A stretch of 64,000 nt of DNA from Hippophae tibetana (Eukaryota > Streptophyta > Magnoliopsida > Rosales > Elaeagnaceae): positions 23,628,669-23,692,668 of the forward strand of contig CM072805.1 in the NCBI GenBank assembly GCA_037013495.1, given 5' to 3'. Below are positions 39,801 to 54,800 of this stretch, piece after piece. The notes beneath the pieces are model-generated. The model searched no databases. It was not told the DNA's origin and saw nothing but the letters and a program-made list of their open reading frames with translations. A program made the position numbers and the translations under genes. Every line of letters starts with the position of its first letter. The first letter of the stretch is position 1.

Positions 39801-42800
39801 AGGTATATTTAACAATTCGTCACATCTGTTTAAAGCTTCCAAAAAGAACCAAGCAACCCACTTCCAGCAATTGAATTAAAAACTCGACCTTTAAATTTGG
39901 CCAATTGCTCAGGAGTCAAATAATCCCAAGTTTTCTCCAATGCCTTCCTGATCTTCAAGTTAGTTTCCCCATCCAAATTTGCAGTCTGCGACCAAAAGTA
40001 CACAAAAATATGCCAAATGAATGCATGTTGTAACATTGCAACGGCACTACCTTAATGAGGGCAGCATTATCTGCAGAGAAGATGTAAAAAGGAAAGATCG
40101 TAAAACATAGTGGAAGTATTGACTATTGAAAACCTCAATATAGCAAACACCATCGGGGTTTGTACTAGCAAGAAAAAGAAGATCTGCTGGAAAGAAAGTA
40201 TCCTGTTTCACCTGCAACCAGTGCAACAAGATCAACTTCAATGTAGTACTAGTTGAACATTATTGTTCCAGAAATGGTCTGGAAAGAACATAAAGTCCTA
40301 ATAGTTAGAACTATACAAGAATAGCCGATGATTACATACTCATTATACTTTCTCATATCTCAATAAACCTTATATAACTTCTCATTCCCCTTCCTTTATA
40401 ATCTTTTAATATCTACACAACTTCAGACAGCAGAGTGAGACAACCAAGTACAGATGGAACGAGAACGTTCACATCTCAGCAACTAAAAGGTATTCCAAGT
40501 GACTGAATCAAGTGGCAATATTTTTCATAGAATTTCAGGAAGAAAAAACGGATGTGAAGTAAATTAAGAGGGATAAAATAGTCATTTCCTTGCCTATAAA
40601 AATAAACCCTACATCTACTACAAATTTGCACCCATTTTTGCACCTACACCACTTATATGTTTCCACGTGGCAGAATTATCTAGAAAAATATATCACTTAA
40701 AATTTTTCCAAGATAATTATGCCATGTGTCATGATATAAATGATTTGATTGTAAAAATATGTGTAAATTAGTGTATTCTTAGCATTTCTCATTTTATTAA
40801 ATGATAACACTTATACTTTATTAAACACACACGTAACAAGCATGTGTAAGAAATTCAACTTATGTGTACCTTTTCATAAAATAAGAGACTCGGAATGTTC
40901 TACCTAAAAATAAAGAAACTAAAGTGTACCTTTTTTATGAACAAGGGACTTGGGCATCGCCAAAGTCATCTAAAAATAGTCAATAACAAAAGATGATCCA
41001 TGACTTATCCTTCAATTGTAATGTTGCACAAGCATGAATGTATTGTTGAAAATCAATACCAACTCAATAAATGAAGTGGTTAAAGAAAGTTATTAAAAAG
41101 CAACACCAACTCAATAAATTGAGTGGTTGAAAAAAGTTGTAAAAATCAACACCTACTCAATAAATGGAGTGGTTGAAGAAAGTTGTTGAAAATCAACATC
41201 AATCCAATAAATGTAGTTGAAGAAATATTTTTTAAGAGAATCTAGAAGGATGTAGAAAAGAGAAGTGTGAGATAACATTTGTGTGGCTAGAATTATTTCT
41301 TAGTTTCATATTTGTGTGGTGTAGATTACATGGTGAAGACTATAAATAACTTACCTTTCATTTGGTTTAATCATCTCATCAAAAACAAATAAGTCTTTGT
41401 AGTTTTAGTTTGAGTGTGAGATGATAGCTTTCTCTTTGAGCGTATTTCTCTTCAATTTGTGAGTTGTCTTTGAAAGATTGTTAAAGATGATTAGTTGTAT
41501 ATTAGGTGTCTATCACTAGGTGAATATATTAGTTGTGTATTAGGTGTATGTCACCTAAGATTGTCCTTAACTTTGTATATAAATAGGTAGTGTCTTTGAA
41601 TGAAAATAAGAAGAGTGAATTTTGAGTTTTACATGGTATCAGAGCATTTGGGTTACAAAATTTGGGAAACTTTTTTTTTGTTCAAATTAGGGGCTGATTT
41701 TGGGTAATCACAAATTAGGATTTGGTGCATTTTTGAGTTCCAACTCGAAACACCCTTTTGGAGTGCACATTTTTTCTCACCGGGACACAGGGAGGAAGAC
41801 CAGCTGCCGACCAGCCAAACCCCGAAGTCCGGTCACCAGACGAGCCGCGAGTGAGCCACACGCGCCACCACGAATTTCTATCAATTTTCCACGTGTCTCA
41901 CCGCCGGCACAGGGAGAAAGACCAACTGCCAACCGGCTAAACCACGAAGTCCGGTCACGAGAAGAGCCGCGAGTGAGCCACATGTGTCATCGCGAATTTC
42001 TGCCATCTTTCCATGCGCCGGCGCGTGACAGCGCTTCCGTGCATCTTTCTTCTCCGGTCAACCTCGTGTCGCTCTCCGCCGTTCCCATGCGTCATCTGTG
42101 GTGGTTTGGCACTCATCGCTTGTGACTGTTCAGGTTTTGATTCTTCCAATTTTGTGTTCTTGTTCGCTACGTGTTTGGTCGCTGCTGTTATTGGATTTTG
42201 TTTGTTCATTTTCTCGTTGCCTTATCGTTTGTAAGAGTTATGGCTGAAAAGAAATCTAATGTTGTAATGGATATGGTGCCTGTGATGTCTAAAATCACGG
42301 ACCATAAGCTTAATGGCTAGAATTATTTGGCTTGGAGTAAGACCATTCGAATTTATTTGAGAAGTATCAACAAAGATACTCATTTGACTAATGATCCTCC
42401 TAAAGATGATTCCAAGCAGACATGGCTTAGAGAAGATGCTTGCTTATTTCTGCAGCTTCAGAATTCTATTGAGAGCAATGTAATTGACTTGATCAATCAT
42501 TGTGAATTCGTTAAGGAATTGATGGATTATTTGGATTTCTTATATTCTGGTAAAGGAAATCTTTCTCGCATATATGAGGTATGCAAAACATTTTACCGTA
42601 CAGACAAACAAGATCAGTGACTCACAAATTATTTTATGGAATTTAAAAGGACTTATGAAGAGCTCAATAGTTTGATGTCTTTTAGCCCTGATGTAAAGGT
42701 TCAGCAAAGCCAACGAGAACAAATGGCGATCATGAGTTTTCTTGTCGGTCTTCCCTCTACTTTTGAGACTACTAAGTCCCAAGTTCTTTCTGATTCTGAG

Positions 42801-45800
42801 ATCTCTTTTTTACAAGAGGTGTTTAGTCGAGTTCTTCGTACATAAGGCACTCCACCTCCACCTGCTCATAAATGGTGCTTTGGTCAGCCGAAGTAATAAT
42901 TATGAGCATGGACAGAAACAAAGGAGACGGCTCGCACAGGTTTAAAACTCAACCATAGCACCTAAGAGGTATTGTATGTCACTATTGTCACAAACCAGGA
43001 CATACGAAACATGATTGTAGAAAGCTTCAGTACAAGCATCAGAAAGGTCACTCGGCTAATATTACATCCACTTCTGATACTTCTGAAAAATCAGTTCTTA
43101 TCTCTGCAGATGAATTTACCAAGTTCTCACGGTATCAAGAATCACTAAGGTCTTCATCACCTTTTGTCACTGTTATTGCTGATTCAGGTAAATCAAATGC
43201 GTGTCTTATTTCCTCATCTTCCAAATGGATTATTGATTCTGGTGCCACAGATCATATGACAGGTAATTCTAGTCTCTTTTCTACTCTTCAGTCACACACT
43301 TTTACCTCTACTGTTACCTTAGCTGATGGGTCACCATCTCGTATTCTTGGGTCTGGCACAATTACTCCCACTCATTTGCTTCCTTTGTCGTCTGTCTTAC
43401 ATTTTACCTAGCTTATCCTTTAATTTGATCTCTGTAAGTCAGCTTACTCGCAATCTTAACTATTGCATCTCATTTTTTCCTGATTGTTGCTTATTTCAAG
43501 ATCTTATGACGAAGAAGACTATTGGTAAAGGACATGAGTCTGGAAGCCTCTATATTCTTGACACACCCTTCGAGGCACATTGTAGACTAGGTCATCCATC
43601 TCTTTCTTTACTGAAAAAACTTTGTCCCCAGTTTAGTAAGGTGTCTTCATTAGATTGTGAGTCTTGTCAATTTGCAAAACATCATCGTCTTAGTTCAAAT
43701 CCAAGAGTTAATAAAAATGCTAGTGTTCCTTTCGAATTAGTTCATTCTGATATTTGGGGTCTTTGTCCTATTTTGTCTAAACCTGGATTTAAGTATTTTG
43801 TTACTTTTGTGGATGATTATTCTCTTGTAACTTGGTTATATTTAATGAAGAGTCGTCCTGAATTGTTTTCTATTTTATGCGCATTTTGTGTTGAGATTAA
43901 AACTCAATTTAATGTTTCAATTCGTACTTTGCGAAATGATAATGCCAAAGAATATACATCAGCTTTGTTTCAATCTTATATTGTTCAAAATGGCATGCTT
44001 TATGAAAATTCGTGTGTTGATACTCCATCCCAAAATGGAGTAGCCGATCGTAAGAACAAACATCTTCTAGAAACTGCACGTGCCTTATTAATTCAAATGA
44101 ATATTTATAAACCTTTTTGGGCCGATGTAGTTTCAACAACATGTTTTCTTATTAATTGCATGCCCCCATCTGTTCTTCATGGTGAAATTCCTTACAAAAT
44201 TTTGTTTCCTAATAAGTCACTATTTTTGGTTGACCCTAGGATATTTGGTAGCACTTGTTTTGTTCGGGATGTTCGTCCGCATGTTACTAAATTAGATCCC
44301 AAGTCTTTGAAGTGTATCTTCCTTGGTTATTTTTGTCTCCAGAAAGGTTATAGATGTTATTGTCCTAGTCTTAACAAATATCTTGTCTCAATTGATGTTA
44401 CCTTCATGGAAGACACACCCTATTTTTCGTCTTCTCCTCCTCCTACATATCAGGAGGAGGATGATTTGTTAGTATATTCTATCACATCATTTGAACCTGT
44501 CTTTGATCCAGTTCCTGTTAGGCCTCCTATAACTCAAGTCTACTCCAGACATAGACCTTCTGATTCATGTCCTTCATCTGCTCCTTCATCATCAGATCCA
44601 GTCCTAAACGATGATCTTCCTATTGCATTATGCAAAGGTAAACGTCAATGTACCTATCCTATTTCTTCTTTTGTTTTGTATAATTGCTTGTCGTCTTCCT
44701 CTTCCTCTTTTATTGCCTCTCTTGATTCTATTTCTATCCCTAAAACTGTTCACGAAGCCATATCTCATCCTGGTTGGCATCATGCAATGATCGAGGAAAT
44801 GAATGCGTTGGATGACAATGGTACTTGGGACTTGGTTGATTTACCTTCGGGGAAATGAGCAATCAGATGCAAATGGGTGTTTACAGTTAAGGTTAATCCC
44901 GATGGGTCAGTTGCTCGATTAAAGGCCCGTCTTGTTGCTAAGGGATATGCTCAAACCTATGGAGTGGACTATTTTGACACTTTCTCTCCTGTTGCTAAAT
45001 TGACATTTGTTTAGTTGTTTATTTCTATGGTAGCTACTCACCATTGGTCTTTGCATCAACTAGATATCAAGAATACTTTTCTTCATGGTGATCTTCAAGA
45101 GGAGGTGTTTATGGAGAAACCTCTTGGTTTTGTTGCTCAGGGGGAGTCTAGGCAAGTTTGTCGTCTCAGTAAATCTCTGTATGGTTTGAAACAAAGTCCT
45201 CGTGCTTGGTTTGGAAAATTTAGTCAAGCTATAGAAACGTTTGGTATGATGAAAAGCAAGTATGACCATTCGGTGTTCTACAAACAAATAGAAGCTAGTA
45301 TCGTTCTTTTAGTTGTGTATGTAGATGACATTGTTATTACTGGAAGTGATACTACATGAATTTCATTTCTTAAGTCTTTCCTACATACTCAGTTTCACAC
45401 GAAGGATTTGGGAATGGTAAAGTATTTCTTGGGTGTTGAAGTCATAAGGAGTAAAAAAGGTATCTTTCTATCTCAGAGAAAATATGTCCTCGACTTATTA
45501 ACTAAGACAGGAAAATTAGGAGCAAAACCTTATAGTGCTCCAATGACTTGATGGTGCTTCTTCGGTGATCAATTTCACCTCCAAAGTCTGCATCTACGTA
45601 GCCTTGTACTTTTAACTCTCCTTTAATAGAGTACAAACACTTCTCTATGATGCCTCATAGATACCTTAAAATCCACTTGACTGCTTCCCAATGAGTTTTC
45701 CCTAGATTTGACATAAATCTGCTAACAACTTCCACTGTATGGCCAATGTTTGGTCTCATACAACCATTGCGTACATCAAACTTCTGATGGCTGGGAAATA

Positions 45801-48800
45801 AGGAACCTTAGCCATGAATTCTCTCTCTTCCTCAGTCTGAGGGGACTTATCCTTAGATAGGCGAAAGTGACTTAGCCATGTTAAATCTCTGCGAAACACG
45901 ATTGATGTACTTTGCCTGAGATAATTGCAAGGATCCTCTTTTCTTATTTCTTGTGATTTGCATTCCAGGAATCTTTTTTACTGGATCCAAGTCTTTCATG
46001 TCAAACTCCTTTTGACAATCACTGCTTTAACCTTCTAATATCATCGATATTTGAAACTGTTATTGACATATCATCAACATAAAATAGTAAAATGATATAA
46101 TTGGACCTATATCTCTTGAAGTAGCAACAATGGTCAACATTGCACTTTTGGAAACATTTCTTGTGCATGAAGTTATCAAACTTTATGTACCACTGTCTCG
46201 GGGCTTGTTTCAGGCCATACAAACTCTTCTTAAGTCTACACACCATGTTCTTCTTCCCTCTTTCTGAGAAACCTTCTGACTGGTACATGTATATCTCCTC
46301 ATCTAAGTCTTCATATCCAACTATTCAAGATGAAAATCTTCAATGGCTACAATACTCAACACTGTTATGATAGTATTGAGCTTCACAACGGGAGCAAAAA
46401 TGTTAGTGTAGTCAACTCCTTCCTTCTGCTGAAATCCTTTGATAACTAGTCGGGCTTTGTATCTCTTAGAAACATCATGCTTCTTTTTCACCCAGTATAC
46501 CCATTTGTTGTGAAGTGCCTTCTTCCCCATGGGTAACTCAACTAGTTCCCATGTCTGGTTGGAGATGAGAGATTTCATTTCTTCTTTCATGGCAAACTCA
46601 CACTTGCTAGAATCTCGAGTCTGAAAAGCTTCATCATAGCATTCAGGCTCCCTTCCATTCGTTAGCAACATATAGTCCATGTATCTCCTATTAGGCACAT
46701 GAGGTCGAGTAGACCTTCTTAATACATGAGCTAGAGTAGGAGGTTGCGGTGTGTCGGACTACTGCATACTACTCTATCCTACGATTTCCTATGACTGAGG
46801 ACTTGTTACAATTGGTTCCGTTACAAAACTATCTGAGACATAATCTACAAATACTGATTCATTCTGCTCTGAGTCATTGGCATCTGTTTTATGCATGTTC
46901 TTATGCATCACCCTTTCGGTGAAAATCACATCTCTACTACAGATCACTTTCTTATTTTCATCATCCCAAATGTGGTAGCCAAACTCATTCTCACAATAGC
47001 CAATGAAGGTGCATTTCTTGGATTTCGAATCAAGCTTATTCCTACCTTGATCACTGATATGCACAAATACTACACAGTCGAAAGCTTTTAGATGTGGTAG
47101 TTTTACCTCTTTTTCGCTCCATACCTCCTATGATATTCTATGCTCTAATGAAACAGATTGGCCTCAATTGATCAAGTAAGCTGACATATTGACTGTTTTT
47201 GCCCAAAACTGCTTTGATAGACCTGATTGTATAAGAATTCTTCTGGCTCTTTCTGTCAACGTTCGGTTCATACGCTCAGCTATACCATTGTGTTGAGGCG
47301 TGCCTGGCACAGTTCTCTCCATTATAATCCTGTGCTCATAGCAGAAATTTTTGAATCTGGTGTCTTCATATTCACCACTATTATCGGTTCTGAGCTTTTT
47401 GATCTTCAAACCTATCTCATTTTCAACCACAGCTTTCCATCTTCTGAAAGTCTCAAATACTTTAGACTTATGGTTTAGAATGTAAACTCATACTTTCCAA
47501 GAGTGATCATCGATGAAAGTCACGAAGTAGTGTTTTCCACCGATGGATGAGACGGTCGTTGGTCCCAAAACATTAGAATGAATGAGCTTTAGCCTTTCCT
47601 TCTTTGGGGTTCTTCCACTTGTCTGAAAACTAACTCTCTTTTGCTTTCCAAGTATGTAATCTTCACACTTGTCTATCTCCGTAGACTGTAGACCTGAAAG
47701 TTTTCCCTTTGAATGCATAATCTTCATTCCCTTCTCACTTATGTGGCCTAGTCTCTGGTGCCACAAATTTGGTGTTTCATTGCCTGCTACAACTGCGATT
47801 GAACAACATGCCCCTACTATCATGTAAAAAGTGCCACTATTCTTGCCTTGAGCAACCGTCATTGCACCCGTTGATATCTTCCAATCATCACCATGGAATA
47901 TCGTAGTGTAGCCTTCACTAGCCAACTGTCTTACTAAGATTAAGTTCATTCTTAGGTTGGGAATATGCCTGACATCCTTCGGCTTCCAAACAAACCCGTT
48001 CAACTTAATCTTCACTACATTAAGAATTCTTTTTGTGAAGTAGCATGGAACGATGCTTAAGAGTCTAACACCCAAGATTCTTCCTTGCTCTCCAAAGAGC
48101 ATATCAATGCATCATCTCCTCCTCAGATGGAAGTAACATTTTCCTCTGCCTTTACTTGTTGGTCCTTCGGTGCACTCTTGCACTGATTTTTGTAGTGCCC
48201 AGTTCTCCCACAATTCCAACACTCGATAGTTTTCGAGCTATGAGAATTATTGGGATTCTTGGATTTGGACCTTCTGTCCTTTAATCTACCTTGGTAGTCT
48301 GTTCTGTCACGTCGATTTCCTCTGGTTGAATTTCTTCCTCTTGCCTTTATATGCAAAACTAAAGAGGTTGACGATTCACTCGACTCTCTACGTCGAATCT
48401 CTTCATTGAGAACCAGGCCACGAACATCGTCAAATTTCAACTTATTGCTTCCCAACGAGCTATTCACAACCATGACAGTAGTATTCCAACTTTCTGGTAG
48501 AGAAGACAAAAGTATCAATGCTCGTACTTCTTCATCAAATTGAATTTCAACTGAACTCAACTGGGTTGTGATTGTGTTGAGTTCATTGAGATGTTGAGCT
48601 ACCGATGCGCCTTCCGTTTTCCGTAAATTAAACAAACGCATCATCAGGTGCACTTTGTTTGAGGCTGATGACTTCTCATACATATTGGAAAGAGCTACCA
48701 TAAGATCCGTCGTGGTCTTTTCCTTTGCTATGTTGAAAGCAACATTATGAGATAGCATCAATCGAATAACTCTGAAGGCTTGTCTATCTAGAAGATTCCA

Positions 48801-51800
48801 ATCTTTTTCCTTCATAGCCTCTGGGTTCTTCCTTGAGAGAGGTTGATACAGATTTTTTTGATACATATAATCCTCTATCTATATTTTCCCAAATTCAAAA
48901 TGGGTGCCATCAAATTTCTCGAGTTTCACCTTTCCTTCATCTACGACCATTGCTCCCACTCAAATTTGACTTCCTCCGGATTTTTCTGACTATTCCTACG
49001 AACCACCGTGTATTAGAACACCTTCGTTGACAAACCAATATCACCGACAAAATTTTACTATTCACATAATTCACTATTCACGTGAATGGTAACTGTAAAA
49101 CTCAGAATTTACTCTTATAATTTCCATTCAAAGACACTACATATTTATATACAAAGTTAAGGATACTCTTAGGTGACATACACCTTACACAACTAATATA
49201 TTCAACTAGTGATAGACACCTAATACACAACTAACATCTCTCAACACTCTCTCTCAAGTTGGAGCATAGATATTAATCATGCCCAACTTGTTACAAAGAT
49301 AATCAACTCGGACCTCACTTAAAGCTTTCGTGAAGATATCTCCTAGTTGTTATCCAATCTTTATATATCCTGTAGAAATCAAACCTTGTTGAATTTTCTC
49401 GCGAAAAAAATGACAATCAATTTCAATGTGTTTAATTTGCTCATGAAACACAAGATTAGAAGCAATATAAAGAGCAGCTTGGTTATGATACCACAATTTT
49501 GCTGGTACTGAAGTTGTAAGACCTACTTCATCCAAGAGCTGATATATCTATATTATCTCAGACGTAGATTGTGCCATAGCCCTATATCCATGAGACTAAA
49601 TTTCCTCCAATAAAAATACAATAGCCTGATGTGGATCTTCTATCCACTTTGAAAACTGCCCAATCTGCATCTGAAAAATATTCAATATGAGTGTGTCCAT
49701 GATTTGCATACAAGATACCACATCCAAGTGCTCCTTTCAAGTAACACAAAATTTGCTCTAACGCTGCTCAATGTTGAACTGTTGGGGATGACATAAATTG
49801 GCTAACAACACTAACCGCATATGCAATATCTGGACGAGTCACGGTAAGGTAATTCAGCTTTCCAACCACCCTTCGATATCTCTCAAAATCTTTAAAGAGT
49901 TCCTCATCTCCTGTAAGGTGGATGTTCGAAGTCATTGGAGTACTACAAGGTTTTGCTCCTAATTTTCCTGTCTCAATTAATAAGTCCATGAAATATTTTC
50001 TCTGAGATAGAAAGATACCTTTTTTACTCCTTTTGAATTCAACACCCAAGAAATACTTTAGCATCCCTAAATCCTTCGTGTGAAACTGAGTATGTAGGAA
50101 AGACTTAAGAGATGAAATTCACGTAATATCACTTCCAGTAATAACAATGTCATCTACATACACAACTAAAAGAATGATACCAACTTCTGATTGTTTCTAG
50201 AACACAGAATGGTCAGACTTGTTTTTCATCATACCAAACTTTTCTATAGCTTGACTAAATTTTCCAAACCAAGCACGAGGACTCTGTTTCAAACCATACA
50301 AAGATTTACGGAGATAACAAACTTGCCTAGACTCGTCTTGAGCAACAAAACCAGGAGGTTGCTCCATAAACACCTCCTCTTGAATATCACCATGAAGAAA
50401 AGCATTCTTGGTATCTAGTTGATGCAAAATCCAATGGTGAGTAACTGCCATAGAAATAAACAATCGAACAAAGGTCAATTTAGCAACAGGAGAGAAAGTG
50501 TCAGAATAGTCCACTCCATAGGTTTGAGCATATCCCTTAGCAACAAGACAAGCCTTTAATCGAGCAACTGACCCATCCAGATTAACCTTAACTGTGAACA
50601 CCCATTTGCATCTGATAACCCTTTTCCCCGAAGGTAAATCAACCAAGTCCCAAGTACCATTGTCATCCAACGCATTCATTTCCTTGATCATTGCATGATG
50701 CCAACTAGGATGAGATATGGCTTCATGAACATTTTTAGGGATAGAAATAGAATCAAAAGATGTAATAAAAAAGAAAGAGGAAGATGACAAGCAGTTATAC
50801 GAAACAAAAGAAGAAATTGGATAAGTACATTGACGTTTAACTTTGCGTAATGCAATAGAAAGATCATCGTTTAGGACTGGATCTGATGATGAAGGAGCAG
50901 ATGAAGGACATGAATCAGAAGGTCTATGTCTGGAGTAGACTTGAGTTATAGGAGGCCTAACAGGAACTGGATCAAAGACAGGTTCAAATGATGTGATAGA
51001 ATATACTAACAAATCATCCTCCTCCTGATATGTAGGAGGAGGAGAAGACGAAAAATAGGGTGTGTCTTCCATGAAGGTAACATCAATTGAGACAAGATAT
51101 TTGTTAAGACTAGGACAATAACATCTATAACCTTTCTGGAGACAAAAATAACCAAGGAAGATACACTTCAAAGACTTGGGATCTAATTTAGTAACATGCG
51201 GACGAACATCCCGAACAAAACAAGTGCTACCAAATATCCTAGGGTCAACCAAAAATAGTGACTTATTAGGAAACAAAATTTTGTAAGGAATTTCACCATG
51301 AAGAACAGATGGGGGCATGCAATTAATAAGAAAACATGTTGTTGAAACTACATCGGCCCAAAAAGGTTTATAAATATTCATTTGAATTAATAAGGCACGT
51401 GCAGTTTCTAGAAGATGTTTGTTCTTACGATCGGCTACTCCATTTTGGGATGGAGTATCAACACACGAATTTTCATAAAGCATGCCATTTTGAACAATAT
51501 AAGATTGAAACAAAGCTGATGTATATTCTTTGGCATTATCATTTCGCAAAGTACGAATTGAAACATTAAATTGAGTTTTAATCTCAACACAAAATGCGCA
51601 TAAAATAGAAAACAATTCAGGACGACTCTTCATTAAATATAACCAAGTTACATGAGAATAATCATCCACAAAAGTAACAAAATACTTAAATCCAGGTTTA
51701 GACAAAATAGGACAAAGACCCCAAATATCAGAATGAACTAATTCGAAAGGAACACTAGCATTTTTATTAACTCTTGGATTTGAACTAAGACGATGATGTT

Positions 51801-54800
51801 TTGCAAATTGACAAGACTCACAATCTAATGAAGACACCTTACTAAACTAAGGACAAAGTTTCTTCAGTAAAGGAAGATATGGATACCCAGTCTACAATGT
51901 TCTTCGAAGGGAGAGGTTACACTAGAGCAAGCAACAGATTTTGGTATTGGTGTGTCAAGAATATAAAGGCCTCCAGACTCATATCCTTTATCAATAGTCT
52001 TCTTCATCATAAGATCCTGAAATAAGCAACGATCAGGAAAAAATGAGATGCCACAGTTAAGATTGTGAGTAAGTTGACTTACAAAGATTAAATTAAAGGA
52101 TGAGTTAGGTAAATGTAAGATAGACGACAAAAGAAGCAAATGAGTGGGAGTAAGGTAACAGTAAAGGTGGAAGTGTGTGACTCAAGAGTAGAAAAGAGAC
52201 TAGAATTACGTGTCATATGATCTGTGGCACCATAATCAATAACCCATTTGGAAGATGAGGAAAGGAGACACGCATTTGATTTACCTGAATCAGCAATAGC
52301 AGTGACAGAAGGTGATGAAGTCCTTAGTGATTCTTGATACTATGAGAACTTGGTAAATTCATCTACAGAGATAAGAACCGATTTGTCAGAAGTATCATAA
52401 GTGGATGCAATATGAGCCGAGTGATCTTTCTGATGATTGTACTGAACCTTTCTATAGTCATGTTTCGTATGTCCTAGTTTGTGACAGTAGTGACACACAA
52501 TACCTCCTAGGTCTTGTGATTGAGTTTCAAACCCTTGCGAGCGCCTCCTTTGTTTCTATTCATATAAGTTGACCGTTCATGCTCATAATTATTATTTTGG
52601 CTGACCAAAGCACCATTTAATTGAGCAAGTGAAGGTGGAGTGCCTTTTGTACGAAGTACTCGACTAAACACCTCTTGTAAAGAGGAGATCTCAGAACCAG
52701 AAAGAACTTGGGACTTAGTAGTCTCAAAAGTAAAGGGAAGACTGACAAGAAAACTCATGACCGCCATTTGTTCCCACTGGCTTTGCTAAACCTTCACATC
52801 AAGGCTTCCTCCCTGTGCTGACAGTGAAAAAAAATTCACTCTAAAAGGGTGTTCCGATTTGCAACCCAAAAATGCACTAAATCCTAATTTGTGTTTGCTC
52901 AAAATCAAACCCTAATTTGAATGGAAAAAAACTCTGAATTTTGTAACCCAAATGCTCTGATATCATGTAAAACTCAGAATTCACTCTTATAATTTCCATT
53001 CAAAGACACTACATATTTATATACAAATTTAGGGACATTCTTAGGTGACATACACCTAATACACAACTAATATATTCAACTAGTGATAGACACCTAATAC
53101 ACAACTAACATCTCTAACAGTAACCTTGTAGAAAATTGACATAAATCACCAAAAATGCTCTGATACAAGTTGTTGGGAAATTACGCAAATTCCCGATAAG
53201 CCATACGTCTCTAGACCTACTGTAGATTTTTTTACTGAAAAAGGAAGAAATTATATAAGGTGTTTACAACACTCACAACTCATAACCCAATTACACCCAA
53301 GAAAATTGCTCTTAATTGGAATGAACATTTGATTGATGAATTCATTACAATTATATGTTTATTTATAGGGAAATTCACTCCTTGAATTTCAAAGGGTTCC
53401 TTGAATTAAGTCTTGATTTACTCCTTAATTTGTTACTTGAATTAAGGTCAATTATTCAACAATTGACATCATCAGGTCATTATATATTGTTTGGTCTCTA
53501 AGACGTGAAGGTGTATCGTGATCTCAAAATCTCATAAACATCGAAAATGGAAGGGCGACCATTGGAATCAGTCTACATGATGTCAGAAGAATCTACATAT
53601 GTAGAGAAGAAATGAGACAACAGATCTATGGCATATGTGGTTAGGTCACATTAGTTTTTTCAAGCTAAGTGTGATGGTGAAGAAGTTGATGCTTAAAGGG
53701 CTTCCTCAACTAGACTTGCGAACATACACGATTTGTGCAAGATGCCAGTATGGTAAAGTTTACCAATTAGCATACGAGGAATCGACATTTAAAGCAAAAG
53801 AACCACTAGAGTTAGTTCACTCTGATGTATTCAGGCCCATTAAGCAACCATCAATTAGCGGTATACGATACATGGTGACATTCATTGACGACTTCCCAAG
53901 GTATGTGTGGGTTTTCTTTATTTAAGAAAAATCTAACACATTCTCAAAGTTTAAAGAGTTCTGAGAGTCAACTGAAGGAGAAGTAGGAAAGAAGATCTAT
54001 TGCTTACACACAGACAACGGCTGAGAATATAACTCAAGCGAGTTCTCTCAATACCTAAAGAAATGTCGAATACGTCATCAATACCCTTGTGCCAAAACGC
54101 CACAACAAAATGGTATGCATCCCTAAGATCTGAGTGGATGACAGTTATAAAAGAAGATATCGATGCACTTAAGCAAAATCAAACTTGGGATCTATTGCGA
54201 AAACTAGGAGATGTAAAACCTATATCCTGTAAGTGAGTTTCCAAGATAAAGCATCGTTCAGATGGGTCAATTGAGAGATATAAGGCAGAATTGGTAGCTC
54301 GTGGTTTCTCTCAATAGCACGGACTAGACTATGATGAAACGTTTAGTCTGGTGGCAAAACTTACAACTATATGAGTCCTACTTGCACTTGTAGCCAACAA
54401 AGAATGGACTTTATGGCAGATGGATATGAAGAATGCTTTTCTTCATAGAGAGCTGGATCGAGAGATCTACATGATCCAACCAATGAGTTTTCAGAGCCAA
54501 GATCATCCTAAATATGTGTGTAAGCTACGAAAAACACTTTATGGATTGAAACAGGCACCCATGGCATGGTATGGTAAGATTCCTGAATTTTTAATACAAA
54601 GTAGTTATTCAGTAACACCCACAGATTCTAGCTTGTTTGTCAAAACTAATGAAGAAAAGCTAGCTATCGTGCTAGTGTACGTAGATGATTTAATCATAAC
54701 TATTGATGATGAGGCAAAAATTCTTTGAACAATCGCACACAAGGAATATTTCTTTGTCAACAAAAATATTCTAAAGATTTGATGAAGAGGTTCAGAATGC

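Larger units (their letters stand above)
41479..45549 (+). mobile_element. Ty1/copia element A, 5' LTR to reverse transcriptase (fossil)
   Basis: 5' LTR 41479-41633, tRNA-Met primer-binding site at 41634, a GC-rich leader, gag (about 42241-43040, with a CCHC knuckle near 42975-43015), protease (about 43225), integrase (43326-44858 region) and reverse transcriptase (to 45549). It sits inside the 5' LTR of element B. It is very close in sequence to element C over integrase and RT. It is broken and stops where element D begins. Confidence 0.8.
49094..53119 (-). mobile_element. Ty1/copia element C inserted in element D, two LTRs and target duplication
   Basis: Bounded by LTRs 49094-49246 (3') and 52966-53119 (5') and flanked on both sides by GTAAC (49089-49093 and 53120-53124), a perfect 5-bp target duplication. 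The primer-binding site TGATATCAGAGC is at 52965-52954. gag remnants lie at about 52770-52440, integrase and reverse transcriptase at 51837-50197, the RT end at 50064-49768 and RNase H to about 49350. The LTR pair differs at about 7 of 154 sites by eye, suggesting an age of perhaps one to two million years at usual plant rates. It has complete ends but a broken coding region with several breaks. Confidence 0.88.
45550..53461 (-). mobile_element. Ty1/copia element D, 5' LTR to RNase H, containing element C (fossil)
   Basis: On the minus strand: 5' LTR (53461-53171), primer-binding site GTATCAGAGC (53168-53157), leader (split by element C), gag (about 48960-48123, with CCHC knuckle [14 protein letters not shown]), integrase (48100-47100), reverse transcriptase (46700-46019) and the start of RNase H (about 45550). 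The wording is of the Tork/Tnt1-94 type. Its LTR family is the same as the solo LTR at 59283-59718. No 3' LTR is present. It is broken in several places. Confidence 0.82.

Noticed and set aside
41700-42125. 141-codon Pro/Arg/Ser-rich ORF
   Set aside because: It lies between the primer-binding site and gag of element A, over a duplicated GC-rich leader that is open in several frames. Composition explains it.
43909-44142. 77-codon antisense ORF, identical to one at 51336-51569
   Set aside because: It is the reverse strand of the copia integrase region; identity between the two reflects the close relation of elements A and C, not a conserved protein.
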